From: Oculatella sp. LEGE 06141 | Lineage (GTDB): Bacteria; Cyanobacteriota; Cyanobacteriia; Elainellales; Elainellaceae | Length of the DNA stretch: 63,302 bases | Assembly: GCF_015207605.1 (NCBI RefSeq) | Contig: NZ_JADEWO010000039.1 | Span: 1-63,302 of the forward strand | Direction: 5' to 3' | Shown here: piece after piece, positions 27,482 through 37,824 of the stretch | Position numbering within the stretch: position 1 is the stretch's first letter | Layout of the letters: each line of letters opens with the position of its first letter | Translations under genes and position numbers: made by a program | The notes under the pieces: model-generated | What the model saw: the letters and a program-made list of their open reading frames with translations, nothing else | What the model was told of the DNA's origin: nothing | Databases searched by the model: none

Positions 27482-30400
27482 TCAGGCTTTTGTAAAGTCA
27501 GCTGCTGTGATTTGGTTCGCTTGAACGCCTGTCAAAATAGCCAACTGATCGCTACCGATACTAATTGTCGTATTGCGTCCCTGCTGTGCAATTCTTAACT
27601 TGTCGAAGCTCATCCCTTTCGACAGGGCTAGCTTGTCTTGGCGATCGGTGAAGTCGAGAATGACATCTTTACCAGAGCCAGTTTCCAGAACAAAGCTATC
27701 TCGCCCTTTGCCCCCCACTAACTTGTCACTACCTGCTCCGCCTATTAGCTTATCGTTGCCGCTACCGCCGATCAGTTTGTCGTTGCCACCCAGACCAATT
27801 AACGTATCTTTGCCGCCTAGCCCTTCAATCACATCTTTGGCGCTGGTGCCGATCAGGCGATCGCTTCCTTCCGATCCTCGAATGACACCACTTCCTGAAC
27901 TGGGAGTCTCACCGCCAATACTGCCGCCGCCAACAGTACCACCCGTACTGCCACCCGTACTGCCACCTGTACTGCCACTGGTGTTACCGCTACCGCCCGT
28001 ATTGCCGCCTGTATTCGTTGCGCCACCCCCTCCCGAAACAACAGGCGAATTGATAGTGAGCCGAAAACTATCGCTCACCATTTCACCCGCCCGATCCGTT
28101 GCGGTCAGCTTGACGTTCAGCGTACCAACCTGATTGCTGCCAGGGGTGCCGCTGAACGTGCGAGTCAATGGATCAAAACTTAACCAGGTCGGTAAACTGT
28201 TGCCGTTATCGAGACTGGCCGTCAAAGACAAAACATCACTCACGTTGGCATCGCTAAAGGTATTAGGCGCAATCGTAAAGTTGAAGCGTGTGTTGGCGGC
28301 GACCGTTTGATCAGGAACCGGACTGCCCACAACCGGAGCTACGTTAGCAGAAACGGTAAGGTCAAACACACTTTCAACCATGCCACCGTTCCCATCCGTG
28401 ACCACCAGAGAAACTGCGTTCGTGCCGATCGCCGCAGTTTTACCGCTGATCATGCCTGTACTCGCATCCAAACTTAACCCCTCTGGTAAATCAACTGCAA
28501 AATACGTCAGCGTATCGCCGACATCAATATCGGCAAAGTGACTGCTGATATTGACGGCAAAGGGAACGTTTGCGATCGCATTTTGTTGTCCCACAGGCGT
28601 GACAACAATAGGATCGTCATTGGTATTAGCGATCGTGATCACAAAGGGATTGCTGACAGTACCACCGTTCCCATCGTTGGCAATAACCGTGATGGTATGG
28701 CTGCCTACTGCTGCATTGGTCGGAGTGCCGCTAATCAATCCGGCGTTGCTAATGCTTAAGCCATTGGGCAACCCCATCGCCGAGTAGGAGAGCACATCTC
28801 CCACATCAATGTCAGAGAAGTAGCTGGTGATGTCCAGCGCGATCGCTCTGTCTTCGGTGGCTGATTGAGCAGGAATAGGAGTAGCAGTGGGAGCGTCGTT
28901 CGTGTTGGCAACCGAAATCACAAACGAGTCACTTACCACACCGCCATTGTTATCGCTGGCCGTCACGGTTACTGTACGGTTGCCCACTGCTGCATTGGTC
29001 GGAGAACCGCTAATCAATCCTGTAGCCGAGTCGAGGCTTAACCCATCTGGCAGCCCGGTGGCAAAGAAAGTGAAGGTATCTCCAACGTCAATATCGGTAA
29101 AGTTGTTGCTGATATTGAGGGTGAAAGGCTGGTCTTCGATCGCCTGTTGATCAGGAATTTTAGTAGCAACAGTTGGGTCGTCGTTGGTGTTCAGCACCGT
29201 CAGCAGAAAGGTATCGCTCGTCGTTGCCCCTTTGCGATCGCTGACGGTTACTTTAATTGTGCTAATGCCTACCGTGCTGTTGGTTGGAGTGCCGCTGATA
29301 ATGCCGGTATTGGCATCAATGCTTAATCCGGTCGGCAAGCCTGTGGCCATATAGGTGAGGGCATCTCCAACATCAATGTCGGCAAAATGGCTGCTGACAT
29401 CAAACGTAAACAGGCTGTCTTCTAGAGCGGTGCGATCGGGAATCGGAACAGCAACCAGCGGAGCATCGTTGGTATTAATGACTGTTAATTTAAAGACGCT
29501 ACTCGCCGTACCACCATTACCGTCACTGGCTGTTACAGTGACCTCTCGTACACCAACCGCCGCATTGGTCGGAGAACCACTAATGATGCCAGTTGTCGCG
29601 TTGATGGCTAACCCATCCGGCAGGTTGGCCGCAAAGTAGGTAAGCGTATCGCCCACATCCATATCAGCAAAATTGTTGCTGACGTTCATTGCAAAGGGAG
29701 CATCTTCCGTGGCTGTTCTATCAACGATGGGCGATAGCAGCGTTGGTGCATCATTGGTGTTGATCACCGTGATCGAAAAGGCGCTGCTGACTGAGCCACC
29801 TTTGCCATCGCTGGCCGTTACGGTGATGGTTCGTGTACCCACTGCTGCATTGGTTGGAGAACCACTGATGATGCCAGTTGTGGCGTTGATCGACAGCCCA
29901 TCGGGCAATCCTGCCGCAGAGTAGCTCAGCACATCTCCGACATCAATGTCGTTGAAGTTGGGTTTGACATCAAGGCTGAAGGGGCTGTCTTCCGTAGCGG
30001 TTTGGCTGCTGATTGGAGTTGTGACAATCGGCGCATCGTTCGTGTTCGCGACCTTGATGATGAAGCTTGCTTCAACCGTGCCGCCTTTGCCATCGTTAGC
30101 AATCACCTTTACCAGGTTGTCACCCACCGCATCATTGGTTGGCTTGCCGCTGATGACACCGTTACTGCTGATAGTCAGCCCATCGGGTAGCCCCATTGCC
30201 GAGTAGGTCAGTACGTCCCCCACATCAATATCAGCAAAGTTGCTGCTGACATTCATGCTGAAGAAGGTGTCTTCCGTGGCTGTTCTATCAACGATGGGCG
30301 ATAGCAGCGTTGGTGCATCATTGGTGTTGATCACCGTGATCGAAAAGGCGCTGCTGACTGAGCCACCTTTGCCATCGCTGGCCGTTACGGTGATGGTTCG

Positions 30401-30892
30401 TGTACCTACTGCTGCATTGGTTGGAGAACCACTGATGATGCCAGTTGTGGCGTTGATCGACAGCCCATCGGGCAATCCTGCCGCAGAGTAGCTCAGCACA
30501 TCTCCGACATCAATGTCGTTGAAGTTGGGTTTGACATCAAGGCTGAAGGGGCTGTCTTCCGTAGCGGTTTGGCTGCTGATTGGAGTGGTGACAATCGGCG
30601 CGTCGTTCGTGTTCACCACCGTGATACTAAACGTGGTACTAACAATGCCACCTTTACCATCGTTTGCGGTAACCGTGACGGTGCGTACCCCAACGGCATC
30701 ATTGGTCGGCTTGCCGTCAATTACTCCAGTGACGGAATTAATACTCAATCCGTCAGGCAGATTTGTTGCCGTGTAAGTGAGTATATCTTTGTCAGCGTCA
30801 GAGAAGTTACTGCTAATATTTAAGCCGAAGAAAACATCTTCAGTTGCCGATTGATTTTGAATTGGAGTAACGGTGGGATTGCTGTTAGCCAT
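27482..30892 (-). CDS. Large Ig/cadherin-like repeat protein with RTX C-terminus
   Basis: This 1136-residue protein is built from about ten tandem copies of a 95-residue putative Ig domain (He_PIG/dystroglycan-type cadherin-like). Each copy contains NTNDAP, Q/RTATED, DIDVGD, LPDGL, GxISG and VTVTASDG-like strings. A glycine/serine/threonine-rich linker (NTGGNTGGSGNTSGSTGG) leads to RTX calcium-binding nonapeptides (GGNDKLIGGSGNDKLIGG) and a final C-terminal beta domain. There is no N-terminal signal peptide; RTX proteins of this kind leave by type I secretion using a C-terminal signal, and no exporter genes are nearby. It is probably a surface or extracellular adhesin. Two repeats are recent duplicates. 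Confidence 0.92.
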   Translation of the reverse strand: MANSNPTVTPIQNQSATEDVFFGLNISSNFSDADKDILTYTATNLPDGLSINSVTGVIDGKPTNDAVGVRTVTVTANDGKGGIVSTTFSITVVNTNDAPIVTTPISSQTATEDSPFSLDVKPNFNDIDVGDVLSYSAAGLPDGLSINATTGIISGSPTNAAVGTRTITVTASDGKGGSVSSAFSITVINTNDAPTLLSPIVDRTATEDTFFSMNVSSNFADIDVGDVLTYSAMGLPDGLTISSNGVISGKPTNDAVGDNLVKVIANDGKGGTVEASFIIKVANTNDAPIVTTPISSQTATEDSPFSLDVKPNFNDIDVGDVLSYSAAGLPDGLSINATTGIISGSPTNAAVGTRTITVTASDGKGGSVSSAFSITVINTNDAPTLLSPIVDRTATEDAPFAMNVSNNFADMDVGDTLTYFAANLPDGLAINATTGIISGSPTNAAVGVREVTVTASDGNGGTASSVFKLTVINTNDAPLVAVPIPDRTALEDSLFTFDVSSHFADIDVGDALTYMATGLPTGLSIDANTGIISGTPTNSTVGISTIKVTVSDRKGATTSDTFLLTVLNTNDDPTVATKIPDQQAIEDQPFTLNISNNFTDIDVGDTFTFFATGLPDGLSLDSATGLISGSPTNAAVGNRTVTVTASDNNGGVVSDSFVISVANTNDAPTATPIPAQSATEDRAIALDITSYFSDIDVGDVLSYSAMGLPNGLSISNAGLISGTPTNAAVGSHTITVIANDGNGGTVSNPFVITIANTNDDPIVVTPVGQQNAIANVPFAVNISSHFADIDVGDTLTYFAVDLPEGLSLDASTGMISGKTAAIGTNAVSLVVTDGNGGMVESVFDLTVSANVAPVVGSPVPDQTVAANTRFNFTIAPNTFSDANVSDVLSLTASLDNGNSLPTWLSFDPLTRTFSGTPGSNQVGTLNVKLTATDRAGEMVSDSFRLTINSPVVSGGGGATNTGGNTGGSGNTSGSTGGSTGGSTGGTVGGGSIGGETPSSGSGVIRGSEGSDRLIGTSAKDVIEGLGGKDTLIGLGGNDKLIGGSGNDKLIGGAGSDKLVGGKGRDSFVLETGSGKDVILDFTDRQDKLALSKGMSFDKLRIAQQGRNTTISIGSDQLAILTGVQANQITAADFTKA
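29704..30614 (-). repeat. Recent 567-bp-offset duplication inside the repeat protein
   Basis: The segments 29704-30047 and 30271-30614 (344 bp each) differ at only three positions by my comparison. The 567-bp offset equals 189 codons, two Ig-like domains, so the frame is kept. The other repeats in the gene are much more diverged, so this pair is young or homogenised. Confidence 0.93.
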
Positions 30893-31881
30893 GACAAAGA
30901 AGCCTAATTCGCTTTAAGAAACGGAAGAAATACAACTATTGCGGACTAGTTATTGACTAGTTATTGACTAGAAGAAATGCGGCCAAAGAAACGGACACAC
31001 TCGCACGTCAGCCATGCGATCGACATCAAGTCAAGCGATGTGAATTAGAAGCAGGTGTTGCGATAACAATCAGCCAAACAAAAAGCTATTTGAAGAGAAG
31101 ATGGGCGCATTAGCTCCCTCAATTCCCCAGGCAGAAAATCAAAGACCGTTTCTGCTTCAACAGTCTTATTCAATTGAGGATTCACATTGAAACTCAGAAT
31201 TGAGGATCTAATACCTGCGGCAAACAAGAGGCAGTTCAAATTTGCTCAACCCTTTTCGAGAATGCTTAAAGAGTGCGGCTTGAGCAGTAAACCGCTATCC
31301 TCTTAAACTATTCTCTAATTCATTCAGCTCCAATTTGAGATGAATCAATAGATGTTAAAGATAGTACGTTCTATTGCTCAACCATAGAACAGCAGACTTG
31401 CAGTTAATAATATGGCATCAGTCGTAGTTAGTTTTGACCAGATATGTCACCTGTTTGATAATAGTGAAACTCAGGCATTAGATATTAATATATCCATCAT
31501 TTTTCCTGAAAGAGGAAAGTGATTTTTAATTCATCACAACCTCTTCAACCTCTTTTTTTAAGAGATAGGCTTGCCGTAGAAGAACTACTGTCTTCAGTAT
31601 AAAAAGCCTGGAAATATGCAACTTACTCAAATTCAACTAGCAGATATTGACAGATGTTGATTCAATAACTGGGTTTGAATATGAGATTAAATAGCGAGCA
31701 TTCGGTGGTAGCGATCGCTTCTATTCAATCCCTAGAATTCCCTAAAAATCAGCGAATATCATCACATACAACGCAAATTATCTGCAATGTTGTGTAGAAG
31801 ATAAGACCGTTTGCCTGGAAGAGTATAGAAAACGAGTCCCAGTCATTTTATAGTGGAGGTGCTGCTCAATCTGAATTTATT
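30893..31881. other. Gene-free stretch of about 1 kb
   Basis: This AT-rich region lies between the divergent repeat-protein gene and dxr. It should contain both promoters. A 64-codon minus-strand frame (31045-31239) has no family features. Apart from the short tandem repeat near 30944, I see no recognisable element. Confidence 0.6.
30944..30971 (+). repeat. 11-bp tandem repeat upstream of the repeat-protein gene
   Basis: GACTAGTTATT occurs twice, followed by a partial third copy (GACTAG). It lies about 50 bp upstream of the minus-strand repeat-protein start, in the likely promoter or leader. Confidence 0.9.
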
Positions 31882-33102
31882 GTGAAAGCGATTACACTGC
31901 TTGGCTCCACTGGCTCTATCGGAACTCAAACGCTTGATATCGTCAGCCAATATTCTGATCAGTTTCGACTGGTGGGCTTGGCAGCCAGGCAGAACGTAGA
32001 TCTGCTAGCCCAGCAAGTTCGCCAATTTCGGCCTGAAATAGTGGCTATTTGCGATACTCGCCAGTTGCCCAAACTGCGAGAAGCGATCGCTGACCTTGAC
32101 CCTCAACCGATTTTGCTGGCGGGCGAAGAGGGAGTCATAGAAGTTGCGGGCTATGGAACAGCAGAAGTAGTGGTAACAGGCATTGTTGGCTGTGCTGGGT
32201 TGTTACCAACGATCGCTGCAATTAAAGCTGGCAAAGACATCGCTTTGGCAAACAAAGAAACATTAATTGCCGGTGGGCCAGTCGTTTTGCCGCTGATTCA
32301 AAAGCACGGGGTAAAACTATTGCCTGCCGATTCAGAACATTCAGCCATCTTTCAGTGCTTACAAGGGGTGCCAGAAGGGGGCTTACGGCGAATTCTATTG
32401 ACGGCATCAGGAGGCGCATTCCGAGATTTGCCCACCGAGCAACTCGCAGCCGTTACAGTTCCAGATGCGTTGAAGCATCCAAATTGGACGATGGGACAAA
32501 AGATCACCATCGATTCTGCCACGCTGATGAACAAGGGTCTGGAGGTGATTGAAGCCCACTTCCTATTTGGGGTAGATTACGACCACATCGAGATTGTGAT
32601 TCATCCTCAAAGCATTATTCATTCGCTGATTGAACTTCAGGATTCGTCAGTGCTGGCGCAGCTTGGTTTGCCCGATATGCGCTTACCTATTTTGTATGCC
32701 CTCTCCTATCCAGAGCGAATTTTTACGGACTGGGAGCGGCTCGATTTATTTAAGGTGGGTACTTTAACCTTTCGAGAACCCGACCATCAAAAATATCCCT
32801 GTATGCAGCTTGCCTATGCGGCTGGACGCGCCGGGGGTTCCATGCCTGCGGTGTTAAATGCGGCTAACGAACAGGCCGTCGCTCTGTTTTTAGCTGAAAA
32901 AATTCAGTTTCTTGATATTCCCAGGCTGATTGAGCAGACGTGCGATCGCCATCAAGCGAATAACGATGCCCATCCCAGCCTTGACGATATTGTGGCGATC
33001 GATCAATGGGCACGGCAGCAAGTTTTAGCCACCAGCACCAAACTAAGCCAGGACAGTACAACAGTTTGGTCGGCTCAATCTCCTGCGGTAAAAGCAGTCT
33101 AA
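31882..33102 (+). CDS. dxr: 1-deoxy-D-xylulose 5-phosphate reductoisomerase
   Basis: This 406-residue enzyme of the MEP isoprenoid pathway begins with GTG at 31882. It has the NADPH-binding [32 protein letters not shown], the metal and substrate site [29 protein letters not shown] and [22 protein letters not shown]. It reduces and rearranges DXP to MEP, feeding carotenoid, phytol and quinone synthesis. Length matches the family. A GTGGAGGTG string lies about 20 bp upstream, too far for a normal ribosome binding site, so initiation may be weak. Confidence 0.97.
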   Translation: MKAITLLGSTGSIGTQTLDIVSQYSDQFRLVGLAARQNVDLLAQQVRQFRPEIVAICDTRQLPKLREAIADLDPQPILLAGEEGVIEVAGYGTAEVVVTGIVGCAGLLPTIAAIKAGKDIALANKETLIAGGPVVLPLIQKHGVKLLPADSEHSAIFQCLQGVPEGGLRRILLTASGGAFRDLPTEQLAAVTVPDALKHPNWTMGQKITIDSATLMNKGLEVIEAHFLFGVDYDHIEIVIHPQSIIHSLIELQDSSVLAQLGLPDMRLPILYALSYPERIFTDWERLDLFKVGTLTFREPDHQKYPCMQLAYAAGRAGGSMPAVLNAANEQAVALFLAEKIQFLDIPRLIEQTCDRHQANNDAHPSLDDIVAIDQWARQQVLATSTKLSQDSTTVWSAQSPAVKAV

Positions 33103-33115
33103 CCCAACGCTTCGG

Positions 33116-34000
33116 TTATTCCGCCCCGTTGGTTCTCATTGATGAGGGACTATCGTATGGCAAGACCCATCCCAGGCGAGTCGGCTGCTCGTAGATCCGC
33201 TGAAGGGTATTGATATCCCTCACCGAGATGGCCGGCGGATTTCTCACCTGGGAAAAATACATCACGTCGCTGTCGAGCAAGCTATGCCCCCAAAGCCCCA
33301 AGGCATGGCCTAGTTCATGACGAGCTGCAGCTGTAATGTAGTTTGCAGATTGACCCGGTCTGAGCTGAATCGTAAAGCGATGCGATAAAACGGCTTGGGC
33401 GTTCACCGGGCGATCGATATAGACCTCATACCGTGTTTCCGCCGAACGCGCCCGCAGGGGGATCTGCCCTGGGTTTTGCACATCAGACGGACGACTGACC
33501 TGCAATGGTGGAGCGCTGCGCCAAACCGAAATATCTGCATCTTCGGGTGAGTCAACCCATTCCAGAGGCAGGTAAGCACTCCAGTCGTCTACTGCTTGCC
33601 GAACCGCAGTAACCCAAACCTGGGAGCGATCGGTTTCAACACCTAGCGCGGCGGGTTCAACGTAAACTCGCACGGGAAACCGCGACCACACCAAATACCC
33701 CAATCGAGTCGGCTCAATTTCTGAAAAGTAATCGCCTTGATGTTCCAGATCGCGCCAGTTCATCAAAGCGGGGGGCAATGGATGTGGAGAGGCAACAGGA
33801 AGAAGCGCCTCCAAATTCGGAGGAGGAGACACAGCATCCTGTGCCCGTGCAGATGGCGCAACCAGCAAATGAACGCTGATGATTAAACCGCCTGAACATA
33901 TGGCGATCGACAGCCACAACCCAAGCCACCGCACCCTTATCTGCGATCGACCAAAGCAGGTTTTTGCTCGTTTGAGCCACAGACGAACGGCTGAGTGCAT
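33116..34000 (-). CDS. Secreted matrixin-like (M10) zinc metalloprotease
   Basis: This 294-residue protein starts at ATG 34000 (a TTG at 34036 is the upper limit). It has a basic N-terminus and a hydrophobic signal sequence or anchor (LGLWLSIAICSGGLIISVHLLV, then SARAQDA). The metzincin zinc motif HELGHALGLWGH fits HExxHxxGxxH exactly, and VMYFSQVR supplies a plausible Met-turn. It is probably a periplasmic or secreted peptidase of the matrixin group common in cyanobacteria. It converges with dxr, with the two stops 14 bp apart. Confidence 0.88.
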   Translation of the reverse strand: MHSAVRLWLKRAKTCFGRSQIRVRWLGLWLSIAICSGGLIISVHLLVAPSARAQDAVSPPPNLEALLPVASPHPLPPALMNWRDLEHQGDYFSEIEPTRLGYLVWSRFPVRVYVEPAALGVETDRSQVWVTAVRQAVDDWSAYLPLEWVDSPEDADISVWRSAPPLQVSRPSDVQNPGQIPLRARSAETRYEVYIDRPVNAQAVLSHRFTIQLRPGQSANYITAAARHELGHALGLWGHSLLDSDVMYFSQVRNPPAISVRDINTLQRIYEQPTRLGWVLPYDSPSSMRTNGAE

Positions 34001-34045
34001 TCGCTTTAGCGTTGCTTCGCTTAAGAGAAGAGTCAAGCAGGTGCC

Positions 34046-34285
34046 TTATACCTGCGGCCCCAACCAGCCAGCACTCAAGACCACTGTTAGCCCCATAAAC
34101 AGAGCTGTAAGCGTCCAGGTTACCCGGTTGAGAGTCGTTTCAGCACTTTTGGTGCTTGTGAAAAGCTGAGCCTGACCGCCCAAACCCCCCAGCCCATCGC
34201 CCTTAGGGCTATGCAATAACACCAGGATAATCAGCCCTAGAGCAGACAATCCCCAAATCAGTTCCAACCCTTTAACCAGTGTCAT
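34046..34285 (-). CDS. secG: Preprotein translocase subunit SecG
   Basis: This 79-residue protein has two membrane helices (ELIWGLSALGLIILVLLHSP and TWTLTALFMGLTVVLSAGWL) and the family loop SPKGDGLGGLGGQAQLF. SecG is the small accessory subunit of the SecYEG channel. It lies 128 bp downstream of gpmI on the same strand, and gpmI-secG is a frequent cyanobacterial order. Confidence 0.95.
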   Translation of the reverse strand: MTLVKGLELIWGLSALGLIILVLLHSPKGDGLGGLGGQAQLFTSTKSAETTLNRVTWTLTALFMGLTVVLSAGWLGPQV

Positions 34286-34413
34286 AGTAAAACCGATGTA
34301 GCTCTCAAACTAGCTCAGCCGTACCTCTGCGTCACCTTCCTGGGAAAAGCAACCGTTGGTCAGCCTGACGACTGAGTAGGATTAACCTTTCTATTCTACA
34401 GAGTCGCCCTGCG

Positions 34414-36012
34414 TTAGAGAGAAACTCGAACCGGACTGCGGTTTGAACGTACGTCAAAGCCTGCCGACTGAATCATCGATCGCCCGGTCATTTCAGCAGG
34501 TTGAGGCAGTTTCAGAATATCTAGAATGGTGGGCGCAATGTCGGCCAGTTTGCCATCTGAACGCAGAGTTACATCTGTACCATGTCCAGGGATCTTCCGT
34601 CCCTCACCTTCCACCAGGATGAACGGAACAGGGTTAGTAGTATGCGCTGTCCAGGGGTTGCCCTGCTCATCCCACATACACTCAGCGTTGCCGTGGTCGG
34701 CAATAATGATAGCTGTACCGCCCGCTTTGCTAATGCTTTCTAGCAGTCGCCCTAAGCAGCGATCGACCGTTTCCAGCGCTTGAATGGTCGAATCGATCTG
34801 ACCGGTGTGCCCCACCATGTCAGGATTGGCGTAGTTAATGACCACTAGCGAATAGATTTGTTTTTCAACCGCCGCCACCGCAATATCAGTCACCTGACGG
34901 GCAGACATTTCTGGAGCGCGATCGTACGTGGCCACCATTGGACTGGGGACTAATTCTCGGTCTTCTCCGGCAAACGGTTCTTCAATGCCGCCGTTGAAGA
35001 AATAGGTGACGTGAGCATATTTTTCGGTTTCAGCCGTCCGGAATTGGCGTAACCCGTGCTGAGCAATCACCTCTCCTAAAATATTGTTGAGGTTTTGCGG
35101 GGCAAACGCCACTGAAACCGGAAAGCCAGGATCGTACTGGGTGAACGTCGCAAAAGAGAGGGGCTTGATCAGTTCCCGCTCGAACCCGTGAAAGTTGGGA
35201 TCAACAAAAACCTGAGTTAGCTGGCGAGCGCGATCGGGGCGGAAGTTGAAGAAAATGATGCCATCGCCCGGTTCAACTGCACCGCTGGAAATGCGAGTAG
35301 GCAAAACAAACTCATCGGTCACCCCGTTGTCGTAGGAGGCTTGTAGCACCTCTAGAACCGATCGCCCTTCTCCTTCGCCGTCGGTGGTCAGCAGATCATA
35401 GACGTTTTGCGTTCGATCCCAGCGATGATCGCGATCCATCGCGTAGTAACGACCGCTCAGGGTAGCAATGCGTCCCACCCCAAGCTGTGAAATATAATCT
35501 TGAAGTCTCTCAACAGTGGCTAACCCGTCTGTCGGTTTTGTGTCTCGCCCATCGGTAATGACATGAACGCATACATCGGTTAGAGATTGATCTTTGGCTA
35601 AGTCGAGCAATCCTAGCAGATGGTTGATGTGGGAGTGAACACCCCCATCGGAACACAGCCCAATTAAATGCAGCTTGCTGTTGTTGAGGCGCACCTCTTG
35701 ACAGACTTTAACAAGCGCTGAGTTGCTAAGCAGCGTGCCGTCTTCAACGGCATCGGTGATGCGAACTAGCTCTTGAGGGACTACGCGCCCGGCACCAATG
35801 TTTAGATGCCCAACCTCAGAATTTCCCATTTGCCCTTCGGGCAATCCGACCGCTTTGCCGGATGTCCGAATCAGCGTATGCGGATAGGCGGCCCACAAAC
35901 TGTCCATAACTGGGGTGTTAGCGGCTGTGACAGCGTTACCGTCGGTGTCTTCACGATAACCCCAACCATCTAAGATCACTAGCACTACTGGAGAAACCGA
36001 CGCCTGTGCCAT
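34414..36012 (-). CDS. gpmI: 2,3-bisphosphoglycerate-independent phosphoglycerate mutase
   Basis: This 532-residue alkaline-phosphatase-fold enzyme has VLVILDGWGYRED near the N-terminus, the phosphoserine site MGNSEVGHLNIGAGR, VHVITDGRDT, GRYYAMDRDHRWDR and the metal-binding IIADHGNAECMWDE. It interconverts 3- and 2-phosphoglycerate in glycolysis and requires Mn2+. I chose ATG 36012 because AAGGA lies 7 bp upstream and the family starts here; the open frame extends to 36054. In Synechocystis this enzyme is the control point for carbon flow under nitrogen starvation through PirC, which gives a loose link to the nitrogen-stress theme of this window. Confidence 0.97.
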   Translation of the reverse strand: MAQASVSPVVLVILDGWGYREDTDGNAVTAANTPVMDSLWAAYPHTLIRTSGKAVGLPEGQMGNSEVGHLNIGAGRVVPQELVRITDAVEDGTLLSNSALVKVCQEVRLNNSKLHLIGLCSDGGVHSHINHLLGLLDLAKDQSLTDVCVHVITDGRDTKPTDGLATVERLQDYISQLGVGRIATLSGRYYAMDRDHRWDRTQNVYDLLTTDGEGEGRSVLEVLQASYDNGVTDEFVLPTRISSGAVEPGDGIIFFNFRPDRARQLTQVFVDPNFHGFERELIKPLSFATFTQYDPGFPVSVAFAPQNLNNILGEVIAQHGLRQFRTAETEKYAHVTYFFNGGIEEPFAGEDRELVPSPMVATYDRAPEMSARQVTDIAVAAVEKQIYSLVVINYANPDMVGHTGQIDSTIQALETVDRCLGRLLESISKAGGTAIIIADHGNAECMWDEQGNPWTAHTTNPVPFILVEGEGRKIPGHGTDVTLRSDGKLADIAPTILDILKLPQPAEMTGRSMIQSAGFDVRSNRSPVRVSL

Positions 36013-36117
36013 GTAGAGATCCTTATAGTTAACATTTTTTAGCAATGATACCATTCAGGCTTTGAGTCTATTTGCAGGACGGCAGAAAATCTTCGCCCCT
36101 ATGCTGGCCTTAACCTC

Positions 36118-37824
36118 TTAGCCCTTTCTCGCCTTCTCTTTTTGCTTCTGCTTTTCTCGCTTTTCAGCGTCTTTAGCCGCTTTTTGAGCCGCGATTGCTT
36201 CCAGTCTAGCTTTCTCTTTTTCCTCTGCTAGTTTGTCTAAATAGTAGTGGTAATCGCCCCGATATAGCAGTAGGTCACCCTCGCGAATTTCCACAATTTT
36301 GTTGGCAACCTGAGAGATGAAGTAGCGATCGTGGGAAACGATAATGACGGTTCCATCATAGTTCTGGATAGCTTCTTCTAACATCTCCTTTGCAGGAATA
36401 TCAAGGTGGTTGGTCGGCTCGTCAAGAATCAGTAAATTTGCCGGACGCAGCAACATCTTGGCGAGCGCCAGACGGGCTTTTTCACCTCCACTGAGGGCAG
36501 AAACCGGTTTGAAGACGACCTCGCCGCTGAATAGAAACCGGCCAAGCAGGGTTCGCACGTCTTCATCTTTCCAGTCGGGTACCTCGTTATGAATGGTGTC
36601 CATCACAGTCTTGTCGAGGTCAAGTGCTTCTGCCTGATTTTGCTCGAAATAACTGGGGAGAATGTTATGATCCCCTAACTTAATGCTGCCTTCAGCGGGC
36701 TGCTCCATGCCCATCATCAAGTGCAACAGAGTTGATTTTCCGGCTCCATTTGGCCCCACAATGGCAATGCGATCGCCCCGTTCAATCAGCAGATTGGCAC
36801 CTAAGAACAGGATGTTTTCGCCGTAGGTGTGTACCAGGTCTTTGATGATCACCACTTCTCGACCGCTACGAGGCGCAGACGGAAAGCGAAAATGCAGCGA
36901 TCGCAGGTTGCCGGTGGGGGCTTCAATGCGTTCTACTTTCTCAAGCTGCTTTTCTCGACTCTTGGCCTGGGTGCTGCGGGTGGCGCTGGCTCGGAATCGA
37001 TCGACAAAGGCTTGCTGCTTGTCTAGTTCTTTTTGCTGCCGTTCGAAGGCGCTGAGTTGCGCCAGTTGCGCTTCTGCTTTTTGTTGCAAGTAGGCGGTGT
37101 AGTTGCCTAAATAGGTGGTTGAGACACCACGCTCTGTTTCAACGATCTGGGTGCAGAGGCGATCGAGAAATTCCCGGTCATGGGAAACAATGACCATTGG
37201 CGTGGTCAGACCTTTTAAGTAGGTTTCCAGCCATTCAATCGTTTCCAGATCGAGATGGTTGGTTGGCTCGTCTAACAGCAATAAATCAGGCGATTGCAGC
37301 AGAATTTTGCCCAAACTCATCCGCATTTGCCAGCCGCCGCTAAAGGCACTGACCAGGCGATCGCCATCTTCTATCGAAAAACCCATTTCGGGCAAAATTC
37401 GTTCAATTCGAGATTCCAACCCGTACCCGTCCAGTGCTTCAAACTGTCGTTGCAAACGATCGAGTTGGTGAATCAGTTCATCTAACCGCTCCGGGTTGGC
37501 GGTTTGCATATCGTGATGCACCTGATTAATGGAATGCTGTACCCGGTTGGCCTCACCAAACACCGTCCAGAACTCTTCTCGCACGGTACAGCTAGGATCG
37601 ACCTCAAATTCTTGCGTGAGATAGGCAATGTGCAACCGCGCCGGACGAATAATTTCGCCAGAGGTTGGTTCTTCTTCTCCAGCAATAATGCGGAGCTGAG
37701 TCGATTTTCCGGCACCGTTTACCCCAACCAAACCGATGCGATCGCCAGGCTTAACTTCCCAATTAATGTCTTTGAGTACTTCGCCCGTCGAATAAATTTT
37801 GCCAATGTGTTCCAGGCGCAGCAT
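36118..37824 (-). CDS. ABC-F family ATPase
   Basis: This 568-residue cytoplasmic protein has two ABC domains and no membrane span. Walker A motifs are GVNGAGKST and GPNGAGKST, signature motifs are FSGGWQMR and LSGGEKAR, and Walker B motifs are LLLLDEPTNHLD and LLILDEPTNHLD. The linker and the Lys/Glu-rich C-terminal tail (KEKARLEAIAAQKAAKDAEK) fit the ABC-F group that acts on ribosomes. ATG 37824 is preferred over TTG 37827 because GGGAG is 7 bp upstream. Whether it is a translation factor or resistance type cannot be decided. Confidence 0.93.
   Translation of the reverse strand: MLRLEHIGKIYSTGEVLKDINWEVKPGDRIGLVGVNGAGKSTQLRIIAGEEEPTSGEIIRPARLHIAYLTQEFEVDPSCTVREEFWTVFGEANRVQHSINQVHHDMQTANPERLDELIHQLDRLQRQFEALDGYGLESRIERILPEMGFSIEDGDRLVSAFSGGWQMRMSLGKILLQSPDLLLLDEPTNHLDLETIEWLETYLKGLTTPMVIVSHDREFLDRLCTQIVETERGVSTTYLGNYTAYLQQKAEAQLAQLSAFERQQKELDKQQAFVDRFRASATRSTQAKSREKQLEKVERIEAPTGNLRSLHFRFPSAPRSGREVVIIKDLVHTYGENILFLGANLLIERGDRIAIVGPNGAGKSTLLHLMMGMEQPAEGSIKLGDHNILPSYFEQNQAEALDLDKTVMDTIHNEVPDWKDEDVRTLLGRFLFSGEVVFKPVSALSGGEKARLALAKMLLRPANLLILDEPTNHLDIPAKEMLEEAIQNYDGTVIIVSHDRYFISQVANKIVEIREGDLLLYRGDYHYYLDKLAEEKEKARLEAIAAQKAAKDAEKREKQKQKEKARKG

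Noticed and set aside
27573-28133. A 186-codon plus-strand frame rich in Pro and Leu.
   Set aside because: It is the antisense of the RTX and Gly/Ser/Thr linker region; its Pro-Leu pattern follows from the glycine-rich sense strand.
28538-30823. Many plus-strand frames of 60-95 codons opposite the Ig-repeat gene.
   Set aside because: They recur with the repeat period and are antisense shadows of the repeated coding sequence.
31045-31239. A 64-codon minus-strand frame upstream of dxr.
   Set aside because: No ribosome binding site, no recognisable sequence, and AT-rich promoter-like surroundings.
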